Assembly (NCBI RefSeq): GCF_008831285.2
Contig: NC_045139.1
Location: 10,760,704-10,824,703, forward strand
Length of the DNA stretch: 64,000 nucleotides
Direction: 5' to 3'
DNA from: Nymphaea colorata
Taxonomy: Eukaryota; Streptophyta; Magnoliopsida; Nymphaeales; Nymphaeaceae
Both the position numbers and the translations under genes were made by a program. Below are positions 33,501 to 45,700 of the stretch, one piece after another. Under the pieces are notes generated by a model that made no database searches, was not told the origin of the DNA, and saw only the letters and a program-made list of their open reading frames with translations. Within the stretch, counting starts at the first letter, position 1, and the number at the start of each line of letters is the position of its first letter.

Positions 33501-36500
33501 AAACGTGTTTTTTTTTTAAAAAATGCAAAAAAATACCATAAATTAACTGGCCGTTTAAACTTTAAAAAACGTGTTTTTTTTTTAAGAAAACGTTAAAAAC
33601 GAAAAAAATGCGTTTTTAATATGTTTTTAACTCGTTTATTTTTTTTTTTTAGTTTTTTCATTTTTTTCAGTTTTTTTTATGTCAAACTTTTTTTTTTCAT
33701 TTTCTATTTTTTATTTGTTGCAAATCTACTTATCTTTTCATGTTTGTGCTATTAGTTTCTCACTTGTTTTATTTTTTCTCCATTTTTAGTTTTTTAAAAA
33801 ATTTAAAAATTTACCGTATTTTTTCCCTTTTTTTCAAGCTCACCGTATTATACCCAAGAAAAACCTCGCCGTTTAAAACTCCAAGACGTTATTTGTGACT
33901 ATACTTCAAAGTTCAAACAATACTTGAAAGAAAGTTCAAACACCAAAAAGCATTGTAAGCCTTGGGATTTGATTCTTTGAAGTTACATACCAAAACCGAA
34001 GTGTCCAACACCAAAACATCTGATATTCTCATCAAAAACTTGTTCTTTTTCTTCTGTTTGGCATCATTATTAAGAAAAACTCAAATGGCTAGCACCAACT
34101 TCTGAAATGCACAATTTACTTCTTTTGAACAGTTCAATGGTCATAAAACATAATTGGAGGATAGAAATACAATCCTATATGGACAAAAAAAATTCCTAAT
34201 TTGGTGCATGAAAACCAGTCATACGGTTTGTTTTGTTTGCTATAAACTGTGGAATCCTTAAGGAACTCTTGTCTTAGCCTCTTAGCATATGTAGATTACA
34301 ACCTGGTGTGAAATGGCTTGTAAAAGGTCTGACATCTAGGATTTTCGTAACTGTTGATCTTCATTTCTACTGGAATCTATGACTATCTTTAGGTCAAAAA
34401 GAAAGAGATTACGAGGCACATTGAGATCTGCAATTCTAAGGTTGTTAGGTTGGTTTTAGCCACATAGTCACAAAAACGCGTTATTTTCGAAAAAAAACGT
34501 GGCGAGAAAATGAAATTCTGTTTAAAATTAAAAAAAAAACGTGTTTTTTTGAAAAAACGAAAAAGTGAAAAACAAAAAAATGAAAAACGAAAAAAACATG
34601 GCCTATAGTGTTTTTTTATATTTTTTCACTTTTTCGTTTTTTTCATTTTTTTAATGACAAACAATTTTTTTTATTTCCTATTTTTTATACTTTTGATGTT
34701 TGTGTTATTCTTTTCTCACTTATTTTATTTTTCTCCATTTTTAGTTTTTAAATTTTTTCAAGCTCGCCGTATAATACCCCAAAAAAAACCTCGCCGTTTA
34801 AAACTCCGAGACATTATTTGTGACTATGGACTTTTAGGTCAGGTCATTGTAGTTGGTATCAAAACCATGTTCCACTCTTATCTTATACAATTTTAACATT
34901 CAAGGGCACAGGGGAAATAAATATTGACAATATCTAAGAAATGGTCTTAGATATACGATTTTGAGAAATATGGTTAACCAGTAACCACACATTTCTGGGT
35001 TTTATGTTACCGTTGTGTCATAGTCTTTAGCTTTTTTGAGTTTCAAACTAAAACAAATAAGAGTCACGTTGAGATTTGTCATACAAGACACTTGTGTTAG
35101 TGTTTGGCGGATCACACAGGAGCTATAGGGGTTACATTTTGGTGACCTTCTCAAGATGTGTTCCTTCATGAGAACAGATGGTAATGGCCCGTTTTTTGGA
35201 ATTTTTGTAAATAGTGCCATATATGAGAGTTTGAGATGGTATGATGGCCATATGGACCTAGACCTCAACACTGCTTCATTTCCTAGCTCATTGCTCTTTT
35301 ATATATCAAATTAAAGCTGGCTGTTGGGTGAGTTGGTATTCACCAGCTCAAACAGGAGATTAATTTTTTGCATAGGTGAAAAGTCTTTGTATGCGTGTGT
35401 TGAGTGGTCCCTTGGAACTAGGTTGTCAAAATTAAAAGTCGGACACAGGTTGTTCAAGACCCTAAATGGACTCATCAGAGTTAATAATTTCAATAGGTTG
35501 AAAGTCTTTGTATGTGTGTTTTAGTTGGGCCTTGGGAGCTAAGTTTCAAAATTATAAGTCGGACAAAGGTCGTTCAAGGCCCTACAAAGACTAATCAGAA
35601 CTAGTTGTCACTAAACGGTCGAGTCAGTCCAAGTTGATTGACTATAAATATTTGATATGAAATAAATGTGGAAACCTGTGTATCTATACAAATAATGCAC
35701 ATATGCATTAACAGGTAGGAACTACTAGGCTGACTAATTGACCAGTCTGACCAACTAGTTATGATCTGAAACATGCATTGGTCAATAACCAACTGAACCG
35801 ACTAGTCAGAATTTTGGCAACCAAGCCTGTGAAAGGGGGCAACTGAAAAATATGGGCTTGCAAGCACATGGATTATGTTGATATTATCTTGCCTTCTGTG
35901 ACAAATTTGGCACTGTTGGATTTTGTTGTTATTTGATAAAACATGGCTTTGGGGCCTTAAATATTTCTGAACCTTTGTGTCGTAGTTTTAGGGGTCAAAA
36001 TCTTAAAGATTTTAGAATTGAACGTTCAATAATTGTCCTATATGAAGCTACCATGTAGATAACACTTGTCTGATAGTTTTTCTGGAGAACCAGGAAAATG
36101 CTAGAAAAAACAAGTGTATCAGGGAGCCCAATTCTTCTTTCCTTATTTATTTTGGTGAAGGAGCCTGGTGATAGATCTTCTTGGTTGCTTATCGCTGCTT
36201 GAATTTGCCTTTCATCCTGTGTGGCATGGTATGTGGTACTTTAATAGAGGGAAGCAGGAATTTTGTAAACATTTTTTATTAGAACAAGAAAGAAGAGGGT
36301 TGAAAATGAACAAATTGGAGTTGCGAAAAAAATTGCTTCCAAGTCCAACCTTCAACCTGCATGAATAGCCTTTTCTATTGCTTCTTATTCCTCTGTGCAC
36401 TTTGCAATAAAATTTTTGCGTCAGAGGGAATGGTTTTGTATGTTAGAGTTGTTGCTTTTATTCCAGAGCTGGATAGTTTTTCTTTTCTACCCGTTATGAT

Positions 36501-36892
36501 CAATAGTTCCTGTGACATTCACCTCTATGCTCTTTGCCTTGTATCCATTGCCTGCTGTGCAGTACGAGCACATGATATTTCTGGATTTGCTCAAGAAGGG
36601 CAGCTTGGAGGCTGAGAAGAAAATGGGCAATGGTGTGCAGTCTTTCCAGATTCGGGTTCATCCCGTGTGGAAAACCCGCTGCTTCTTTGTCATGAGGACA
36701 GATGACTCTTTTGACGACTTCAGCTACCGGAAATCCATCGATAATATACTCCCTTTGCCAGAAAATATGAAGGTTCCTGCTAAAGCGCACGTTGACAAAG
36801 CATTAGCAGGTAAGAAGCCTGCAGTTCATCGTCAAGGTGGTGGAGGGGGGAAGGGAAACCATGGTCGTGGTAGAGGTCGAAATAGAAAATGA
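30550..36892 (+). CDS. DOMINO1/EMB514-like nucleolar protein (DUF3223/DCL-like domain), two exons
   Basis: Exon 1 is 30550-31191 and exon 2 is 36563-36892. The donor is AATAAG/GTACTT, the acceptor GTGCAG/TACGAG, and the intron 5371 bp. The product is 323 residues. Residues 25-180 are a long acidic, Glu-rich region with an NLS-like GAKRAKVEE. The DUF3223 domain spans about 182-283 across the splice: VKLGPKTFSSSVEMFNYF, KFLHFWPLNVDINK/YEHM, FQIRVHP-WKTRCFFV and SYRKSIDNILPLPENM. The C terminus is Gly/Arg-rich (GGGGGKGNHGRGRGRNRK), a pattern typical of RNA-binding nucleolar proteins. In Arabidopsis DOMINO1/EMB514 is needed for embryo development and acts in nucleus and nucleolus; the molecular function is not settled. 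The acidic region makes this protein longer than the Arabidopsis one, which I recall as about 200 residues. The intron holds an hAT-like element, two MITEs and a tandem repeat. Polyadenylation may occur near the AATAAA at 37428. Confidence 0.9.
32546..33042. mobile_element. 497-bp hAT-like non-autonomous element with 8-bp target duplication
   Basis: Located in the DOMINO1-like intron. The left end CAACGTTTAAAAACTCG and the right end GGTTTTAGAACGTTG form inverted repeats. Identical 8-bp flanks GAAAATAT lie at 32538-32545 and 33043-33050. An 8-bp duplication is typical of hAT elements. The subterminal parts contain GAGTCAC/GTGACTC words in both orientations; the middle is AT-rich and non-coding. 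Confidence 0.75.
33490..33904. mobile_element. T-rich MITE, GTATAGTCACAAA ends, copy 1
   Basis: The left end GTATAGTCACAAA and the right end TTTGTGACTATAC are perfect inverted copies. The flanks are TTCAAAG on both sides (33483-33489 and 33905-33911). The interior is A-rich then T-rich and contains AAACGTGTTTTTTTTTTAA twice in the left part and CCTCGCCGTTTAAAACTCC near the right end. Non-coding. It lies in the DOMINO1-like intron. Confidence 0.75.
34463..34828. mobile_element. T-rich MITE, CATAGTCACAAA ends, copy 2
   Basis: The ends CATAGTCACAAA and TTTGTGACTATG are inverted. The right half matches copy 1 closely (TTTCTCACTT-TTTTATTTT, CTCCATTTTTAGTTTT, CCTCGCCGTTTAAAACTCC). Flanking words GTTTTAGC and CTTTTAGG share TTTTAG, perhaps a partly decayed target duplication. 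An open frame across the right half (34654-34896) is a T-run artefact. Confidence 0.7.
35372..35611. repeat. Tandem duplication of about 120 bp inside the DOMINO1-like intron
   Basis: Two adjacent units share ATAGGT-GAAAGTCTTTGTATG, CCTTGG-A-CTA, CAAAATTA-AAGTCGGAC and GTTCAAG-CCCTA, with about 20 percent mismatch by eye. Confidence 0.55.
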
Positions 36893-38816
36893 GGTTTTGA
36901 TCCTTTATGCAGGTGGTCGTCATTCTCCATTGCATTAAGCTACCTTGTCGATGGAATTTCGTATGCGAGTTTTAGTTTTTAATGTCAACTCTGAAGTTAC
37001 CTTTTTTGGCAGCATCCTTTTCCTTGTTCTTAATAGCTTGTCGTTAAATGCGCCTTAGTTACCACAATGAGACTATATATTGATGTCAAAATTTTACATA
37101 ATAATCAGTAAGTTTCCTGTTTATTAATAGCATATATTTATTTAAATTATACCAGTACAGGGAAATTAGTTTGTTGATGTGGTGGAATTGGAAGAATCAT
37201 GTCTGAATGAGCAACAATTTGGTTATATGCATGGGAGCGAAGTTTTAGGTGAGCAGGAGAATCCTATCGCCCACACTGCCCACGTGTGGCGAAGCCCCTT
37301 CCTACCTGAGGTCCAGGGCTGCATTGGTGCTTAAGGAGGAGATATTGTACGTTGCTCTTGGTGTTATGCTCTACTGCATATGATATAGTGTGCAATGCCC
37401 ATGGAAATCAAATTTGCGGTGCATGTAAATAAAGTTATGAGCAATTTTTTTTGTGCCTGTATAATAGAATGGAAACTGCAGCTTCTTTTAGAATTTTCAG
37501 TGACATTTTGCATGCAGCTCTCCTAAATGTAAATACATTTCCTTGAGGACAAGAGTTTTACTTGCATGACATTTTTCTGATTTTGCAACATAATAAAATT
37601 TCATCAACTAGTTTTATTAATTGGGTTCACGAAGCCTTACAAATGACTATTATTTGAAGTTAGAAGTTTAATTCTATTAAATTTTGAATCTCATATTTAT
37701 TATATCAGTGACCAAAATGTTACTTGCATTTGGATTCTTATAGTGCCAACGACTCAAAACTCAATTTTACAAGTAATTTTTGTTTGATACATCCACTCTT
37801 TTTTTTTATTGTTCATTATTGGATTCGAATTTGAATTTTTGAATATATGAAGAAGTCTATACCATATCCAAATTCAATTTCACAATTCAAGACCGGTTGG
37901 GAATCCAATTTTCTCATTTCCATCTAAATCCAAATCCAACTTTTAATCGAAACTGAACATGCTAACGGACTTTCAAAATGTATGGACGTTGAATATAGGA
38001 CATTTATTTAAAATTAAATCTGATATGAACTCGATACGACATTTAAATTCAAATTTGAATCCAATTGTATGTCATATGTTAAATCCAAATCTGATTTGGT
38101 TTCTTAACCGGTTTTGTTGAACTTTTTTCCATATCCAGTTTTTTTAAAGTAATTCATGGGACACCCGATCAAAATCGGATTCATTGACATTCTTAATCTT
38201 TCATATATGCAGATATGAGATATATAACAGATTAAACAACGAATCCTGCATATCCAACTGGTACATCGCTCATTACTCACTTTCTTTTATAAAATGCAAA
38301 TGTTACCATAATTATTTATAAAAGAAGAACAACTCGCGGACATGATATGAACCATCTCGATGACCATTGAATCCCGTTCGGCTTCCTTCACATATGACAT
38401 GACGATGGTCTGTTGGAGATATAAATGCGGAACTCACCTTCACCAAGCTTGACCAGTCATCCCTTTTTTGTGTACTGAAAAGTGAAAACTTCCTCCAAAA
38501 ATAAAATCTTATTGTGAAGCTAAATAAATAATTTCAATTTGACTTAATTGTAACCTAGGTTGTATGCGAGTGCCTGTGCATGTGTGAGGGGGGAGGACAG
38601 ATTCAGCAGCAGCATCAGATGCTAAGATTTGCTCTTTATTGTATGGTCATTGGCGAGGCTTTAACCTATGAAGCCGGTACAAAAAATTATACAACCACAT
38701 TCTTCTAGTTCATCAATCTCCAAGAATATATGGATCTATACCATTCAATCACCACATCAAACCTCATTTGCCGTCCAAACAATGCCATACCCTTGAAAGT
38801 GAATGCCGTACCATGA
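36893..38816. other. 3' flank of the DOMINO1-like gene and AAATCCAAATC-type repeat
   Basis: Positions 36893-37480 probably contain the 3' untranslated region. Positions 37815-38200 are a degenerate repeat of CAAATCCAAATC and GAATTTGAATTT words, related to 8195 and 59632. No gene is recognised. Confidence 0.4.
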
Positions 38817-39389
38817 TCAGTGGACGAGGAAGGTGCTCTTCAACAGATTGTTGGTGTCTGTCCTACCAAAGTAACGCCAGTAATAGTCAAACACCATCAA
38901 AATCATTTCTGTCCCAATCCTCCACATTCTCACAACAAACCCACAGTTCTGCAAAAACATAACAAAACCATGGAATCCATTAACTCTACGAACATCAAAG
39001 AGAAAGGATACACATTGGCATAGTTCATGATCAAACCCATGAACACCTCCAGCAGCACACTTAGTCAATAACATATCAAAAAACCTAGATGCTGCTGACA
39101 GGCAGTCTAGTTGCTGTACATCTTTGAGATGAATGGCAACGAACTTTGGAAGTAACTTTACTGGATATACTTCATTTTCAAAATGGACTAAGACAATGGG
39201 AAGGCCAGTCAAAATCATCCTAACCTGATTCCCCTCCATGTGAAACAAGACCGGACCCATAGGAAAGCCACCGACTGGACTGATAGTTGCATATGTTACT
39301 GGGTTCCAAAATTGGGCTCCTCTCACAGCACAAAGAATGATAGAGATCAGACCAACCTGTGCTTGAGGTACAATAACACCAAAGACCAT
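38817..39389 (-). CDS. Unidentified open frame or possible two-exon gene downstream of VPS45
   Basis: I do not recognise this gene. A 190-codon frame on the minus strand begins MVFGVIVPQAQVGLISIILC and ends LLKSTFLVH. It is not low-complexity and has mixed hydrophobic and charged segments (for example GLPIVLVHFENEVYPVKLLP and FDYYWRYFGRT). It could also be read as two exons: a donor TGCCAATGT/GTATCC (about 39015) and an acceptor TTTTTGCAG/AACTGT (38948) are in the same phase and remove about 20 codons. Upstream in the same frame a stop is met, and overlapping frames are also open. It lies 350 bp beyond the VPS45 stop on the same strand. It could be a small gene, a gene remnant or chance. Confidence 0.3.
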   Translation of the reverse strand: MVFGVIVPQAQVGLISIILCAVRGAQFWNPVTYATISPVGGFPMGPVLFHMEGNQVRMILTGLPIVLVHFENEVYPVKLLPKFVAIHLKDVQQLDCLSAASRFFDMLLTKCAAGGVHGFDHELCQCVSFLFDVRRVNGFHGFVMFLQNCGFVVRMWRIGTEMILMVFDYYWRYFGRTDTNNLLKSTFLVH

Positions 39390-39741
39390 GCATGTGTTCC
39401 CGTTGACTTTTCATTGTGCTGCTTTTGGGACACCAAAGAAGTATGCTATCCTGGTGTTGTTTCATATCCATAAGGTGACATGATTTACTTTCATCTCACA
39501 GCACACTCAAGACATCCCCTAAACAGACCTGCTGAGGACCTTGCTAGCGAGAGCCCCAGGCCGCTGCCTTTTGTTTATATACGTAAATATTTTTCATGCC
39601 ATTGTTCTCTTCACCTTTGTGCTCAAATAATGATGATAAACAAGAATCCACGCCTTAATTCATTAAAAAAAGCAGTGCAAAGTGCAAACAAGAAGCAAAG
39701 AAGAGAGGCTGCTTTATCTTACTAAACATCCAAAACATGAT

Positions 39742-42700
39742 TCAAACTGGACCCGATCGACTAAGCCTCTGTGCAGCCTGTGCTTCTTCTAGGTCTCTCA
39801 AGAACCTGCATACTCCAGCAAACCCACAAAGAAAATGCAAAACGAAAAGCAATAATCAGGTTCAGCACTATATCAAATCACATGTATTTTTCCTTATACG
39901 TCTAAGTTTATGAAATATGTGGACTAAATAAATATAGAGCATAGAAATTATGAATGTGATCTTCAGAGCCTGCTTGGTGAGGAATAATTTTTGGAGTGTT
40001 AGAATCAGATCGACATCAATAATTTTCTAGAAATCTAAAAATCAATATATTAAAATGCATTGAAATTTGCAAGATATACAACTTTTTTTGTCAAATACAC
40101 AACTAAAAGGTCAATATTCTTTATCATGTTGAACAGATCTAAGTCATCAGATTGGGTTAAAAGTTAAAACAGCTTTGGTCATAAGATCTTAGCTAAATTG
40201 CATGTATATATACATACTCAGAGAGAGAGAGAGAGATTTGATCCTACTACTCCAAACATGAACACCATTTTCACTAATACATTTTATGAGAGGGAAAGAA
40301 GACATGTTTTATGATCAAGCCTCTCTATTTATCCGTGAGCATGTGTGCATGTCATGCATATATATAGGAAAAGTTAATTATACTTTCTACTTTGTGTGCC
40401 TACTCCCTTTAAACCATTTGTGAGGCTCCCTCTGCCTCGCTTGAAGAAAAGAGTAAGCATCGTAGACACACAGTGGAACATGCAACTCATTTTTCCCTAT
40501 ATGTTTAATTTTTTATTCATTTGTAATTTGACATGTTTGACAGTCTGCAGATGTCTTATTGTGAGGAAGGCAAACATTAACACACCTTCGCACAAGTAAC
40601 AAAACCCCACCTCATCAATAAGTATGTACCATGAAAGCATCACTAGATCTGAAAAATATGACTTGGCAAACTGTAAGCACCATATCAAGGCCATGGCATG
40701 GTCATGAGGTCACCGAAATCATGTTAATCACTAGATTTGCCACATGTCCACCAAGAAAACAAAAAACAAGGTTAATCCACCTTTTTTCCTGTTATTAGTA
40801 GGACCTGCTTTGAGATTTATGTAGCTTGAGACACAGATAACGTTATATGAGTAATGCACTGACCATTCAACAAGATATTGAAATGAAAAGAAAGAACAAG
40901 AAACTTGCCTCTTAGAATTGAGCACAGTGTTTCCACCTATAATGAAGCGCACACCAGAGTTGGTGGCGTTTTGCAGGGCCACTGCACGTGCTTCTTCATA
41001 TGTCGTACCGCCAACAATGAAGATGATTACATCTTGCGGCCTACAAACATTAGTACACCACAATAGCTATCGGTAACAACATACAAGGTCAAAGTGAAAT
41101 TCTGCATGGTAAAGCAGGTGTAAAACTACTCAAAGTCCCAAAGGACAAAAAATCTGCATGTCCATTAGAATTTGATACATTCTAATGTTCCTTGTTTCCC
41201 AGACCACCTTTAATAATATAAACGAGAAAAGCCCCCATTAGAACCCGACCATCATAAGATAAAAATATTGATTTTGCAACATTATTCATATTTTTTCATA
41301 CCTTCCTTGCTGAAAATGGTTTCCAACAATTGGATAATCAACATCTTTGAGTCGTCCCTTGATAATACTTTCCATGGTTTGAGACAGAAGTGGCTGATGC
41401 TGGGTGTAAACATTCTCAATCCCCTGTGACATCAATAGTAAGCTTAGTATCTAAAGTAGAGAAATATATAGGTGATATTTTAAAATTATCAAAATATTAT
41501 GGCCAGAAAAAGAAGAAAATGTTACAACAGGACAATATTGTGACACTCACAAGTTACAGTAAAAAAATGAATACCATGACATTCTTTCTTTTAAATAAAA
41601 TCTTTGATCTTTTCTTATATGTACTTCAAGTGTATGTTTCCACTTGTTCGTTTCTTTTAAAATGCTAAAAACTAAATTTGAATCTTTGTCAATGTTTTGT
41701 AGGAAAATCTATAGAAAACTGATGATTTCATAAACTCACAACCTTTTTTACTATTTTTTCTATATTTGACATTTTTTTATATTTTTAAATTATTGGAATT
41801 CACAAAATTTCCCAATAAAAAACAAACTTTTAGAAATGCTTATGAGAAACATTCACAAAAAAATCCCAAGAACAATCTTTGTTTTATGGTATCTAAAAAA
41901 TTAGACATAGCAATAATAGGCATCCATAAAATAAGTTCATTCTATTCTAGGCAGGACATGAAAAGTAACCACATCCAATCATAAATGCAGCAGATGCTAA
42001 CCTATGACTTACCAAATGTATCTAAATTTAACAAATTCTGTTCCTCTTTCACCGTAACTCCATTAGCAAAATTTATCAATGTGGAAAAATTTGATGCATA
42101 CAAAGTAACAAACCTTAAGTCCACGAGCCATGTTTCTTGCAATGTTTAACAGATCACGGTTCCCATACAAATCACCAGTTCGCTTATCTGCACCAGCCTG
42201 CTTGAGCAAAAATTGGACAAGCTGGATCCAGTGGACAGAAGCAAGTCAGGCTTGATAAGAATAAAGAAAGGTAAGGGTTGACATTGAACAGCCTTCTTTC
42301 CTACATTAGCAGCATCGGTAACCTACAAGTATTTAACTCATAACAGACAAATCTTAAAGGATAAGAGAATAAATCAAGAGAGACAAGTAATGTAAACTCA
42401 TTGAGAAAAGATAACAGTTAGATAGTAGCTGTATCAAGTCTAAAGGCATGTAATTGTGCACTCTAAAAAATCCATATATCATAATACCCAAGCATAAAAC
42501 CTTGCCATGTGTATGCCAAGTGCATAGAAGATCAGCTCAAAGACAATAAAAGATGCAAAAGGAAAACTTCCAATTCTAGCAATATAACCCTCATATATTT
42601 TGGCCTCTAACCAGCTCACAGCTTCAAGCATTTAGACAACTGAAAACACAATAGCGTATGATTAAATTAAGAATGTCCAACTGGCCTCTCAACAACTGAG

Positions 42701-45700
42701 GCATGGATACAAAAAAGTGGCTTGATTTGACACCAAAACAAACTAATTCATGTGCACTCGGTAATGTGTGTGATGCTACACTTTTCTAGGAGTAATAGGT
42801 ACCACTTGAAGACAGACCAAAAAGAGATAAATAGAAGAAAAATAGTACAATTACATTCTAAAAGACAATATTTTAAGCCCATTATACACTAAAAAAGATC
42901 AGGTGGAAGTCCACATCCGAGCTGCTCAGCATGTGGAAAACAATTTCTTGCAATTCCTTTTTTTGTCGTTGATTCGACCAAACAGAACTTTGATAGGCGG
43001 CATAAGGCAACTCCCACATGATGTTACTGAGACATAAGATCATTAAAAAATTACAAGGAGAAGCAAGTTGTGATGAGTGTATTTAAGTAACTAACAAATC
43101 AATAAGAAAAGGGAATTCTTTTATGGAGAGATCCAACAGATGTGGAGTGTGATCATTTTGAGGGGAGTTGGAACATGAATCCTCCAATTTCAAAAAACCC
43201 CAGTATTACCTCTACAAGTGTTAACCCTGATCCTGTTGGAGAAATAATAGACCCATCCTTTTTCAAAAACATAAGTGAAGGTCCTGCATGAATTCTTGCA
43301 AGTATTTTCATTAGAGTTTTTAGAAAATCCAAGAATGTTCACAAGAGGCGAAGCTGTTAAGTCTGTATGCATATTGGATCGGGTCTGTTCAGACCCGATC
43401 CACTTTCTTTCTTTTTTCACGCCTAAACATATTAGGCGGTGGTATCTCTTGTAATTACTTCATGTTTTATTCCTTTTGTTGTAACCATGTTTTAATATAG
43501 AGATCAAGCATCGTGCGGCTGCATTGGCCGACGGCATTCTCTTCTTCATTGCTTCCCTTCTACTCTCTATTCTCCATCCCCCTTATTATCAGACGGAGAG
43601 ACGTGGTCTCATGGTATTTTGAGAAGATTCTTACATGGTATCAGAGCCAGGTTATATCGTCCTCCGGTGAGTGATTTCCATTTGATATAATCTGCCCTAA
43701 TTTCTGTCGTGATTATTCCTAAGTTCTGTTTCTGCCCTAAATCCCACGTTTTGCCCTAATTTCTGCCTAAGTTCTGTTTCTGCCCTAAATCCCACGATTT
43801 GCCCTAATCTGCCCTAAATCCCACGATTTGCCCTAATTTCTGTCGTTGCCTTTAAATTCTGCCCAAAACTTCAAATCGCCTGCCCTAATCTTCTCTAATC
43901 AGTCATGGATCAGCCGACCCCTTCTCTTCTATCCCCCAGTTTCCTCTCTCAACTCATCTCTCAAAAACTGAACCATAGCAATTATTTGACTTGGAAACGT
44001 CAAATTGTTCCATTTATTAAAAGCCGTAGACTGTATGGGCACATCGATGGGACTACTCCAGCACCTCCAAAGTATATTGACCGTGAAGTAAAGAAGACAG
44101 TTTTGAATATGAAACTCTTACTGAGAACAATCCCGAATATGAAGTTTAGTTGGCTCACGACTAGTCCCTTGTTGCTTATATCACTTCTACCTTGTCAGAG
44201 GAGGTATTGGGAGGTATTGATGATGAATTAACTGCCCTAGAGTTGTGGTCTACCCTTCCCACAACATATTCTCAAGTCTCGGAAGCACGTTTTCTACAAT
44301 TAAGAAGGCAATTTCAGGACATCAAGCGTGAGACGCGTACAATTTTGGAATACTTGAATGAAATCAAGAGTGTTAGTGATCAGCTTGCTGCAATTGGACA
44401 TCCTGTCCGCGACAAGGACAAAGTTCAACAAGCCTTGAGTGGACTGGGAACAAAATTTGATATTTTCTGTACAGCCTCGGAAGTCCTACCTGTTCTCCCA
44501 TCTTTTGAAGATCTGAAGGCCAAGCTTTTTCAACACGAAGCTAATCGTGTTCAGCGACAAAATTTGATTCCTTCTAATAGCCACAATGTACTGATCATAG
44601 GGACACATGCACTGCAAGGGAATCGCACTCGTCCTTGGACTTCTCAGGCAGGAATGGGAAGAGGGATTCTCCCAACACCACCAGGCATGAATACTACCTC
44701 TGCCACATATAGAAGGGTTCCAACTTGTTTCTATTGCAACAAAAGGGGGCATGTAAAATCAGAATGTTGGCACAACCCTCAGAACAAAAATAATCAGGTT
44801 AGGCGTGAGAACAGGGCAGCAACAGGGTCAGCTTCGTCATCATCTGGCTCAAATCAGACATCAAATGTTTCAGCAGACGTGCAGCAACTTCTCATGACAG
44901 CCCTATCTAAGCTCCACTTGAAACAAAACGAGCAAGGAGAGTGGTATGTGGACTCTGGAGCAGCAGCCCATGTTACTGGTGACACAGGTAATCTCTCTAG
45001 TGTTTTCCCTTATTTAGATCAAGGCTCAATGGTTCCCATCACACAATATCGCATATTGGAAATGCACAAATATTTATGGGCTCTTCTTCCATTCCGTTAA
45101 AGAATGTCCTTGTTGTTTCAAGTGTCAAGAAAAATATTATCTCAGTGTCTAAACTTATTGATGATACTCACTCCTCTGTTGAATTCACACCATCTTTTGT
45201 TTATGTCAAGGATGCTCGAACCAAGAAGACATTCGCTGAGGGCACTCGCAAAGGAAATATGTATGTCCTTGAAGAAGCTCCACAGTTATCAATACCTCAC
45301 CCTTCAGATTCATGTTTTCCTAGTCATAGTGAAGTCAATGTCGCAGAGTATAATAAGCCATCCATTTGGCATGGTCGGTTAGCTCATTGTAGTCAGTCTT
45401 TTGTTCGAAGTCTTGTTGTAGACGGACTCTTAGATAAGTCCAGTTTAAGTTCAGTTAGTGAGTCCAGCATGTGCTCAAGTTGTCATATCTGTAAGAGCCA
45501 TGCCCTTCCTTTTCAATTAATCAATAAAAGAGCTTCGAAGGTTTTTGACACCATATATTCTGATGTTTGGGGGCATGCTCCAATTCCTTCTTCTTTTGGG
45601 AGTAGATACTATGTCATTTTTATTGATTCATATTCCCGATATACTTGAATCCATTTCATGAAACACAAATCAGAAGTTTTCCGTTTGTTCACTCAATTTC

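Noticed and set aside
43190-43420. Minus frame across the Copia 5' LTR junction, and a similar one at 47954-48268
   Set aside because: Both arise from the LTR and RNase H antisense sequence; no independent gene.
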